Of a DNA stretch of 64,000 nucleotides, positions 17,401-23,636 are shown piece by piece. Where the stretch lies: assembly GCA_903904605.1 (NCBI GenBank), contig CAIVDC010000001.1, forward strand, positions 62,001 through 126,000, given 5' to 3'. Numbering within the stretch: position 1 is the stretch's first letter; each line of letters starts with the position of its first letter. The notes beneath the pieces were generated by a model. That model searched no databases. It was given only the letters and a program-made list of their open reading frames with translations, and was not told the origin of the DNA. The position numbers and the translations under genes were made by a program. The stretch is from an uncultured Sterolibacterium sp. (GTDB lineage Bacteria > Pseudomonadota > Gammaproteobacteria > Burkholderiales > Rhodocyclaceae).

Positions 17401-18211
17401 GATGGTGTTTGCGCAGGGCTTCGGCCGCCTCGCGGATCTCCCGCTCGCCGGGCAGGAACACCAGCACGTCGCCGGGGCCGGTGCGATGCGCCTCGGCCAC
17501 CGCATCGACGATGGCATCGGTGATGTCCCGGTCCTTTGCCTCGTCCTGAACCGGCCGCCAGCGCATTTCGATCGGATAGAGGCGGCCGGAGACCTCGAGC
17601 ACGGGCGCGCCGTCGAAATGCTTCGAGAAGCGCTCGGCATCCAGGGTCGCGGAGGTGACGATGACTTTCAGGTCCGGGCGCTGCGGCAGGATCTGCTTGA
17701 GATGGCCGAGCAGGAAGTCGATGTTCACGCTGCGCTCGTGCGCCTCGTCGAGGATGATCGTGTCGTATTGCGCAAGCAGCGGGTCGCCCTGGGTCTCGGC
17801 CAGCAGGATGCCGTCGGTCATCAGCTTGATATAGGTGTCGGAGCTTACGCGGTCCGTGAAGCGGATCTTGTAGCCGACAAAGCGGCCCAGCTCGCTCTTC
17901 AGCTCCTGACTGATGCGCGCGGCAGTGGCACGCGCAGCGATGCGCCGCGGCTGGGTATGGCCGATCAGGCCGGCCGAGCCTCGGCCGAGTTCCAGACAGA
18001 TCTTGGGCAGTTGGGTGGTCTTGCCCGAACCGGTCTCGCCGCAGACGATGACCACCTGGTTCTGCCGGATGGCCCGGGCGATTTCTTCACGGCGCGCCGT
18101 GACCGGCAACTCTTCCGGGAAGCCGATCACGGGTCTTCCCGCCAGGCGCGCTGCCACACGCGCTGCGGCCGCTTGCGGCGCGGCCATGCGGGGCGAACTC
18201 GCCGGCTTCAT
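14432..18211 (-). CDS. hrpA: ATP-dependent RNA helicase HrpA
   Basis: 1259 aa, close to the usual length of about 1300. It is a DEAH-box helicase with Walker A GETGSGKT (residues 58-65), DEAH (155-158), motif III SAT in VIVTSATLDAERF and motif VI QRAGRCGR. The winged-helix/ratchet region, OB fold (HA2) and a long C-terminal DUF3418 region follow, as in E. coli HrpA, which helps resolve stalled or collided ribosomes. The start overlaps the crcB stop by four bases. Long open frames on the opposite strand are codon-bias shadows. Confidence 0.93.
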   Translation of the reverse strand: MKPASSPRMAAPQAAAARVAARLAGRPVIGFPEELPVTARREEIARAIRQNQVVIVCGETGSGKTTQLPKICLELGRGSAGLIGHTQPRRIAARATAARISQELKSELGRFVGYKIRFTDRVSSDTYIKLMTDGILLAETQGDPLLAQYDTIILDEAHERSVNIDFLLGHLKQILPQRPDLKVIVTSATLDAERFSKHFDGAPVLEVSGRLYPIEMRWRPVQDEAKDRDITDAIVDAVAEAHRTGPGDVLVFLPGEREIREAAEALRKHHPPGTEILSLFARQSAQEQARVFQSHQGRRVVLATNVAETSLTVPGIRYVVDTGLARVKRYSHRNKVEQLQVEPIAQAAANQRAGRCGRVSAGICFRLYAEEDFAKRPPFMDPEILRSSLAGVILRMKSLNLGGVENFPFLQPPLPRMIADGYQLLDELGAVDEAKQLTTVGRELAKLPLDPKIGRMILAGRDQGALREVLIIAAALSVQDVRDRPQEQAGSADQAHAKWKDEKSEFLFYLKLWAAADEVWTRESQSKQRSWCRQNFISWLRLREWRDIHGQLHAVCAEHGWKENELPASFEAIHQALLSGLLGHVGLKSEDEGHYLGAHGIKFFPHPGSTLAKKAGRWIMAAELVETSRLFARCLAKIEPEWLERVGAHLVRRHVYEPHWEKSSGQVVAWERATLHGLLLYAKRRTQFGKSPGDAPLARELFIRGALVDAEVHEDFARRAKFFQHNRKLIAEIEALEHKSRRPDVLVDEELIFAFYDAKIPPGITTIAAFDHWRRDAERAEPRLLFLEREQLMRHEASGITTEAFPHHLEFHGQKLILSYHHDPGAADDGITLSLPLVSVNQVSATRYEWLVPGLLEEKVRQLLKTLPQRVRSRLMPLDAFAADFCAAAHDLEEPLVRALTRAAEETLAMKLPLDAFRPGELRPHLSMNYRLLDEHGGTLALSRSLPELRDKFGSRIEQSFAQAAVGGEASAGELTGLTSWSFGDLPGLLEIAVAGRQVVGFPALVDENSSVALRAFDTPEKAQMQHRAGLRRLFALAMKEQLKYVEKSLGLRDLALQFRSLFTERALQEQLLAATLERTCMMAPLPVSQEEFEQRLAAAKGRVALVAQELSRLTTIILGEHAALQKKLALARAFPAVAADVAGQCAGLLEKGFLLTTPFERLQHFPRYLKAAGLRLEKLRSDPARDAAAMAEWGRLAKPYERERAARQKAGVIDPFVEEFRWLLEELRVSLFAQELRTPTPVSVKRLSKTWESRDHHH

Positions 18212-18591
18212 CTGGAAAGCTGCTGTACGCTCAGAATGCCCAGGCCGGTCATCAGGAGAGAGCCGAACAGATGCAGCGAGATCGTGCCCACCGCCCAGAA
18301 ATACTGGGCGCGCTGGAGCAAGGCGACGACCTCGGCGGAAAAGCTGGAAAAAGTGGTAAGCCCGCCGAGGAAGCCGGTAATGACCAGGAGCTTGGCCTCG
18401 GGCGGCAGATCGACATTGATGTGAAACACCGTCACCGCCACCCCGACCAGGTAGCCGCCGAGCAGGTTGGCCGCCAGGGTGCCCAGTGGAACGGTCGGAA
18501 AGAGCGGATTCATCATCACCCCCAGCCCCCAGCGCAGCCAGGCGCCCAGCGCCGCGCCCCCGCCGACGGCGGCAAATGCGAACCAGTTCAT
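18208..18591 (-). CDS. crcB: Fluoride ion channel CrcB/Fluc
   Basis: 127 aa with four transmembrane helices. Signature segments include GGGAALGAWLRW, PLGTLAANLLGGYLVG (conserved Asn of the pore) and FLGGLTTFSSFSAE. CrcB dimers form dual-topology fluoride export channels. The stop overlaps hrpA by four bases, so it heads a crcB-hrpA-moaB-like transcription unit and is divergent from glnS. No convincing fluoride riboswitch could be folded in the 95 bases upstream. Confidence 0.92.
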   Translation of the reverse strand: MNWFAFAAVGGGAALGAWLRWGLGVMMNPLFPTVPLGTLAANLLGGYLVGVAVTVFHINVDLPPEAKLLVITGFLGGLTTFSSFSAEVVALLQRAQYFWAVGTISLHLFGSLLMTGLGILSVQQLSR

Positions 18592-18686
18592 CGCAGGGTT
18601 CGACCCATCATCTCCATCTGCGCATTTTACACCGCGAGACAGGCGCCTTTGCCGTTAAAATGGGCGTTTTGGCAATGCTCACTGCT

Positions 18687-20447
18687 ATGTCCGCCGATAA
18701 CACCGCCTCCACTTCCAACTTCATCCGCAGCGTCATCGAAGCCGACTTGGCCTCGGGCAAGTACGCCGCACGGCGCTGGCTTGGCCGGCCCGGGCCGGCC
18801 GAAGTGCAGGCCGGCGCACCGCCCGACCCGGCGAAGATCCGTACCCGTTTTCCGCCGGAGCCCAATGGCTACCTGCACTACGGCCACGCCAAAAGCATCT
18901 GCCTCAACTTCGGCCTGGCACGCGACTACGGCGGAGCCTGCCACCTGCGCTTCGACGACACCAATCCGACCAGGGAGGAGCAGGAGTATGTGGACTCCAT
19001 CATCGACGCCGTGCACTGGCTCGGCTTCGACTGGGGCGAGAATCTCTATTACGCCTCGGACTACTTCGACTGGCTCTACGAATTCGCGGAAGCCTTGATC
19101 GTGGCCAGGGCCGCTTACGTGGACAGCCTTTCCGCCGAAGAGATCCGCGAACACCGCGGCAACCTGACCGAAAAGGGCAGAAACTCCCCCTACCGCGAAC
19201 GCCCTGTAGCGGAGAACCTCGATTTGTTCCGACGCATGAAGGCCGGGGAATTCGCCGACGGCGCCCATGTACTGCGCCTCAAGATCGACATGGGCTCGCC
19301 CAACTTCAACCTGCGCGATCCGATCGCCTATCGGGTCCGCCACGCCACCCATCACCGCACCGGCGACAAGTGGTGCATCTACCCGATGTACGACTACACC
19401 CACGGCATCTCGGACGCGCTGGAGAACATCACCCACTCGGTGTGCACCCTCGAGTTCGAGGATCACCGCCCGCTCTACGACTGGCTGAACGAAAAGCTCG
19501 GCGCCATGAACCTGCTCAATCTGCCGCTGCCGCGCCAGTACGAATTCTCCAGGCTCAATCTGACCTATGTCGTGCTTTCCAAGCGCAAGCTGATCCAGTT
19601 GGTCGACGAAGGCCACACCGATGGCTGGGACGACCCACGCATGCCCACGCTGGTCGGTGCCCGCCGCCGCGGCTTCACGCCTGCCGGCTTCCGCCTGTTC
19701 GCGGAACGCATCGGGGTGTCCAAATCGGACTCGTGGATCGACATGAGCCTGCTCGAGGACTGCATGCGCGAGGACCTCAATGAAAGCGCGGAGCGCCGCA
19801 TCGCGGTACTCGACCCGATCAAGCTGATCATCGACAATTATCCCGAAGGGCAGGAAGAGATCTGCCATGCGCCCAACCACCCGCTGAAAGCCGAACTCGG
19901 CAAGCGCGAAATCCCTTTCTCGAACGAGCTTTGGATAGAGCGTGAAGATTTCATGGAAGTGCCGGCGAAGGGTTACCGCCGCCTCTACCCGGGCAACATG
20001 GTGCGACTGCGCTACGGCTTCGTGGTCAGGTGCACCGGCGCCGACTACGATGGCGAGGGCCGGGTCGTCGCCGTGCATTGCGAGTACCTGCCGGACTCGA
20101 AGTCCGGCACGCCGGGTTCAGACAACTACAAGGTCAAGGGCAACCTGCATTGGGTCTCGGCGCGGCACGCCTATCCGGCCGAAGTGCGCCTCTACGACCG
20201 GCTGTTTTCAAGCGCGAATCCGGGCGGCAAGAGCGAAGGGGAGCGCGCTTATCTCGCCGATCTCAACCCCGACAGCAAGAAGGTCATCACGGCTTATCTC
20301 GAGCCCTCCCTGAAAGAGGCCAAGCCCGAGGAGAGCTTCCAGTTCGAACGCCACGGCTACTTCGTCGCCGACCGCGCGGATTCCCGAACTGGTCGACCGG
20401 TGTTCAACCGCAGCGTCACCCTACGGGATTCCTGGGCCAGCGCCTAG
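18687..20447 (+). CDS. glnS: Glutaminyl-tRNA synthetase
   Basis: 586 aa class I synthetase that charges tRNA-Gln. FPPEPNGYLHYGHAKS (about 55-70) carries the HIGH-type motif and VVLSKRKL (about 294-301) the KMSKS-type loop. The DDTNPTREEQEYV stretch is typical of GlnRS. The C-terminal anticodon-binding beta-barrels are complete. The start at 18687 (MSADN) is preferred by alignment with the family's N-terminus; an alternative in-frame ATG lies at 18675 and the ribosome binding site is weak for both. Confidence 0.93.
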   Translation: MSADNTASTSNFIRSVIEADLASGKYAARRWLGRPGPAEVQAGAPPDPAKIRTRFPPEPNGYLHYGHAKSICLNFGLARDYGGACHLRFDDTNPTREEQEYVDSIIDAVHWLGFDWGENLYYASDYFDWLYEFAEALIVARAAYVDSLSAEEIREHRGNLTEKGRNSPYRERPVAENLDLFRRMKAGEFADGAHVLRLKIDMGSPNFNLRDPIAYRVRHATHHRTGDKWCIYPMYDYTHGISDALENITHSVCTLEFEDHRPLYDWLNEKLGAMNLLNLPLPRQYEFSRLNLTYVVLSKRKLIQLVDEGHTDGWDDPRMPTLVGARRRGFTPAGFRLFAERIGVSKSDSWIDMSLLEDCMREDLNESAERRIAVLDPIKLIIDNYPEGQEEICHAPNHPLKAELGKREIPFSNELWIEREDFMEVPAKGYRRLYPGNMVRLRYGFVVRCTGADYDGEGRVVAVHCEYLPDSKSGTPGSDNYKVKGNLHWVSARHAYPAEVRLYDRLFSSANPGGKSEGERAYLADLNPDSKKVITAYLEPSLKEAKPEESFQFERHGYFVADRADSRTGRPVFNRSVTLRDSWASA

Positions 20448-20483
20448 CCGCGCTTCTCTGACCGGTGCGCTGTGGTGCGGCGC

Positions 20484-20556
20484 GTCATGACATTCAGCGG
20501 CAGATAGCCTAAAAAGAGCTATGCGCCCTGTTTGGGCTTGAGGAGAATGTCATGAC
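20484..20556 (+). promoter_or_regulatory. Structured leader: 12-bp inverted repeat enclosing two hairpins over a start codon
   Basis: GTCATGACATTC (20484-20495) and GAATGTCATGAC (20545-20556) are perfect reverse complements. Between them are ATAGC/GCTAT (20504-20508 with 20518-20522) and GCCC/GGGC (20525-20528 with 20534-20537), so the RNA can form a three-way junction. The closing stem contains the ATG at 20552 and abuts the AGGAG ribosome binding site (20541-20545). As DNA, the same sequence offers two copies of the palindrome GTCATGAC 65 bp apart, a possible operator pair. Which reading is correct is unknown. Confidence 0.5.
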
Positions 20557-20896
20557 CTGGAGCACCTTGCGCCAACACGCGCAACAACTGGGATTCAATC
20601 TTTCCTACCGCACCCGTACCGCCACCGGCGGCGGCTACCTGCCGGAGATGGCGACGCCGCCAGAAGCAGGCGGACTTTGGCAATGCGTCGGCAATTACGA
20701 ACATCTCGCGGGGCTCTGGCTCTCGCCCCTCACGGACGAGGCGCGAAGCCTGCCTCGTGAGCGTGTCGCCATGTTGCTGGAAGACTGCGATCCCTTCATA
20801 GAGACGCTCGGCGATTACGACGCCGAATTTCTCGCCGCCTGCGCGCCGGGCCGGGCCGCCGCCGACCATCCCGAATGCGGCAAGATGCCCTCCTGA
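20552..20896 (+). CDS. Hypothetical protein
   Basis: 114 aa, not recognised. It has a good ribosome binding site (AGGAG, 20541-20545) and codon use like its neighbours. It is predicted soluble, with no signal peptide or membrane segment. The N-terminal half has basic residues and a glycine-rich RTATGGGYLPEM. The C-terminal half is acidic (ERVAMLLEDCDPFIETLGDYDAEF) and contains three cysteines in total. The start codon lies inside a 12-bp inverted repeat that could control translation. It follows glnS by about 100 bp and precedes an HPt/HD-GYP gene by 92 bp. Confidence 0.6.
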   Translation: MTWSTLRQHAQQLGFNLSYRTRTATGGGYLPEMATPPEAGGLWQCVGNYEHLAGLWLSPLTDEARSLPRERVAMLLEDCDPFIETLGDYDAEFLAACAPGRAAADHPECGKMPS

Positions 20897-20988
20897 CTTT
20901 CCGGGATTCTTGCAGGTAGTCGTTTCAGCTGCGCCTTGAACGCGGCTTTCGCAGCATTTTTCCCCGATCGCCCCGCAAAAACGGTTCC

Positions 20989-22089
20989 ATGGATATCACC
21001 GCCATACTCCGGACCAAGGTCGGGAGCCGCCGATCGCTTCAGGAGTTCATCGACGACCTGACGGAGCAGATACCGAACATAGAGCGCGACATTGCCCGGC
21101 TCAAACTCGCGCCGGGCGACAAGGATCTGATCGCCAGGCTTTTTCGCGCACTGCACAATGTCAAGGGCAATGCCTCCATCTGCGGGGTCGAGATCGGCGT
21201 CGCCATCGCCCATCCGCTAGAGGCCCTGCTGGCTCGCTTGCGCACCGGCGAAATAGGATTCTCCGACCTGCTCGCCGAGGCGATCCTGCTGGCCATGGAC
21301 CGCCTCGAACTTTCGCTCGAAGCGCTGGCCGGCAATCGCGCGCTCTCATCGCTGAAACTGCTCGAGCTGGTCGGCGGCCTGGAGGGCCTGGCGAGGACCG
21401 ACAGTGACGCCATCGACGACGGTGCCGTGGTCCTGATCGAGGCGGTCAACGGCTTCCGGCCGGTAGTCGCCGCCCGGGCGCGGAAGGCTAACGGCTCGGT
21501 GATCTGCCATAGTCCCGAAAATGTCGCCGCCGACCTTCGCTTCTTTCGCTCCCTGTCATTTCAATTCGAGGCCCGCTCGCCGCTGTTCAAGGGACGCAGC
21601 GAGCGCCTGCTGCAATTGGCGCTCGACACCAATCAGGTTGCCGGCAACCCGGTCGCCCCGGCGCAGCTTGAAGCCGCCGTCTATATGCACGATGTCGGCA
21701 TGATGTTTCTGCCCGAGTCCGTCTGGCTCAAAGTGGAAAAATTGGACGACGACGAGAAGCGCCTGCTGCACGGCCACCCGGCCCAGGCCGCGGGCCTGCT
21801 GGAACGCATGGCAGGTTGGCAGGGGGCAGCCCGGATGGTGGCCGAGCACCACGAGATGCCCGAAGGCCGAGGCTATCCGAAGAAACTTAAAGCAGAAGAG
21901 ATCAGCCCCGGCGCGAAGATCCTGGCGATCATGGACGCCTTCGAGGCCGTGACCTTGAAACACCGCCATCGAGGCCAGTCCCGCTCCATCCTGCGCGCCA
22001 TCGCCGAGGTGAACGCCTGCGACAATCAGTTCGCGCCGGAGTGGATAGGCTCGTTCAACGCCGTGATCCGACGCATCGTGGAAGCGTAG
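20989..22089 (+). CDS. HPt domain-HD-GYP domain fusion signalling protein
   Basis: 366 aa. The N-terminal 110 residues are a histidine phosphotransfer domain with the phosphorylatable histidine H56 in LFRALHNVKGNASICG. The C-terminal part (about 195-350) is an HD-GYP domain: H234/D235 in AVYMHDVGMMFLP, HGHPAQAAGLL, HHE with MPEGRGYP at 287-297, and ILAIMDAFEAVT. HD-GYP proteins hydrolyse cyclic di-GMP. The direct fusion to HPt, with no receiver domain, suggests that phosphoryl transfer to or from a kinase controls turnover. The HDxGK motif reads HDVGM here. It ends two bases before the convergent aminotransferase gene. Confidence 0.75.
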   Translation: MDITAILRTKVGSRRSLQEFIDDLTEQIPNIERDIARLKLAPGDKDLIARLFRALHNVKGNASICGVEIGVAIAHPLEALLARLRTGEIGFSDLLAEAILLAMDRLELSLEALAGNRALSSLKLLELVGGLEGLARTDSDAIDDGAVVLIEAVNGFRPVVAARARKANGSVICHSPENVAADLRFFRSLSFQFEARSPLFKGRSERLLQLALDTNQVAGNPVAPAQLEAAVYMHDVGMMFLPESVWLKVEKLDDDEKRLLHGHPAQAAGLLERMAGWQGAARMVAEHHEMPEGRGYPKKLKAEEISPGAKILAIMDAFEAVTLKHRHRGQSRSILRAIAEVNACDNQFAPEWIGSFNAVIRRIVEA

Positions 22090-22091
22090 CG

Positions 22092-23249
22092 CTACACCAG
22101 CACCAGTCGCCTGGCGGCAGCAGCCAGCGTGTCCTCATTCTTGGCGAAGCAGAAGCGGATCACATTGCGGTCTTCGGCGTCAGGGTAGAACACCGACACC
22201 GGTATCGCGGCGACGCCATGCTCGAGCGTCAGGCGCCGGACGAAAGCCGTATCCGGTTCGCTGCTGATCGCCGAATAGCGCGCCAACTGAAAGTAGGTGC
22301 CGGCACAGGGCAATAGCTCGAAGCGGCCGCCAGCCAAACGCTCACGGAAAAAGTCGCGCTTGTGCTGGTAAAAAGCGGCCAGCTCGCCGGCGAACCCGGG
22401 CCGCTCGCGCATGAATTCGGCCAATGCCAGTTGCGTCGGATGGTTCACCGCGAAAACGACGAACTGGTGCGCCTTGCGGAACTCCGCCATGAGCGCCGCT
22501 GGCGCCAGGCAGTAGGCGATCTTCCAGCCGGTGATATGGTAGGTCTTGCCGAACGAGGAGACGACGAAGCTGCGCTCCCTCAACTGCGCATGGGCCGACA
22601 CGCTGGCATGACGGCGATTTCCCTCGGCGAAGACGACATGCTCATAGACCTCGTCGCTGACGATGATGATGTCCGTGTCGCGCACGACGTCGGACAGGCG
22701 TTGCAGATCGTCCGCGGACCACACGGCACCGCTGGGGTTGTGCGGCGAATTGATGATGATCATCCGGGTGCGCGGCGAGATGAGGGCCCGCACCTCATCC
22801 CAGTCCGGCCGGTAATCCGGGTAGCGCATGGTCGAATACACCGCCTTGCCGCCGTTGAGTTCTATGCCCGGCACGTAGGAATCGTACACCGGCGCGAAGA
22901 CGATCACTTCGTCGCCCGGACGCACACAGGCAGCGATGGCGGTGAAGATCGCCTGGGTTGCGCCGGCGGTGACGGTGATCTCGCTTTCGACAGCGTAGCG
23001 AGCGCCATAGAGCGCCAGGACCTTCTCGGCGATGGCCTCGCGCAAGGGCGCCGCGCCAGCCATCGGGCCATACTGGTTGCGTCCTGCCGCCATATGTCCG
23101 GCGACCAGGTCGAACAGCCGTTGCGGCGCCGAGAAATCGGGAAAGCCCTGCGAAAGATTCAGCGCTCCGCTCTCGGCAGCGAGCGTCGACATCACGGTGA
23201 AGATCGTCGTGCCGACGTTCGGCAGCTTCGATGGCAAGGCCGGACCCAA
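22092..23249 (-). CDS. PLP-dependent aminotransferase (methionine/kynurenine aminotransferase type)
   Basis: 385 aa fold-type I aminotransferase. The PLP lysine lies in SSFGKTYHITGWK. NSPHNPSGAVW and IIIVSDEVYEHVVF supply the Asn and Asp/Tyr ligands. FTVMSTLAAESGALNLSQGFPDF and NQYGPMAGAAPLREAI are characteristic of the YbdL/kynurenine aminotransferase group, which transaminates methionine and aromatic amino acids. It lies 14 bp behind an FKBP isomerase gene in the same direction. The exact substrate is not determinable from sequence. Confidence 0.85.
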   Translation of the reverse strand: MGPALPSKLPNVGTTIFTVMSTLAAESGALNLSQGFPDFSAPQRLFDLVAGHMAAGRNQYGPMAGAAPLREAIAEKVLALYGARYAVESEITVTAGATQAIFTAIAACVRPGDEVIVFAPVYDSYVPGIELNGGKAVYSTMRYPDYRPDWDEVRALISPRTRMIIINSPHNPSGAVWSADDLQRLSDVVRDTDIIIVSDEVYEHVVFAEGNRRHASVSAHAQLRERSFVVSSFGKTYHITGWKIAYCLAPAALMAEFRKAHQFVVFAVNHPTQLALAEFMRERPGFAGELAAFYQHKRDFFRERLAGGRFELLPCAGTYFQLARYSAISSEPDTAFVRRLTLEHGVAAIPVSVFYPDAEDRNVIRFCFAKNEDTLAAAARRLVLV

Positions 23250-23263
23250 AGCGCCGAACTCCG

Positions 23264-23608
23264 TCAGCTCAAGCCGAGAAGCTCGATCTCGAATACCAGC
23301 GTGGCGTTCGGGGGAATGACACCGCCGGCGCCGCGCGCGCCATAGCCCAACTCGGGCGGGATAGTCAGTTTCCGTGTGCCCCCTATCCTCATCCCGACGA
23401 CGCCTTCATCCCAGCCCGAAATCACCTGACGCTGCCCCAAGCCGAACTCGAAAGGGTCGTTGCGATCCTTGCTTGAATCGAATTTCTTCCCATCGGCGAG
23501 CCATCCGGTGTAATGGACCGAGACAGTCTGGCCCTCGCTCGCTTCGTCGCCGCTGCCGACGCTCATGTCCTCGATGATGAGGCCGCTGCCTGTGGTGATT
23601 TGGCTCAT
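23264..23608 (-). CDS. FKBP-type peptidyl-prolyl cis-trans isomerase
   Basis: 114 aa single-domain FKBP. EGQTVSVHYTGWLADGKKFDSSKDRNDPFEFGLGQRQVI, then GWDEGVVGMRIGGTRKLTIPPELGYG, cover the active-site residues of the family. No signal peptide is present, so it is probably cytoplasmic. The ATG at 23608 is preceded by AAAGGAAC; the longer open frame upstream lacks family similarity. It helps folding by isomerising X-Pro bonds and is probably co-transcribed with the aminotransferase gene. Confidence 0.9.
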   Translation of the reverse strand: MSQITTGSGLIIEDMSVGSGDEASEGQTVSVHYTGWLADGKKFDSSKDRNDPFEFGLGQRQVISGWDEGVVGMRIGGTRKLTIPPELGYGARGAGGVIPPNATLVFEIELLGLS

Positions 23609-23636
23609 GGAAGTTCCTTTCAGACTAAAAAGCGGA

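Noticed and set aside
15746-18424. 892-codon open frame on the plus strand opposite hrpA
   Set aside because: It lies fully antisense to a conserved helicase gene and its translation is low-complexity with no family resemblance; long antisense frames are expected at this GC content.
18592-18690. Fluoride riboswitch upstream of crcB
   Set aside because: GGAGATGATGGGTCGAACCC looked suggestive, but the conserved GGNGATGG hairpin, the pseudoknot strand and the CTGATGA segment could not be placed together.
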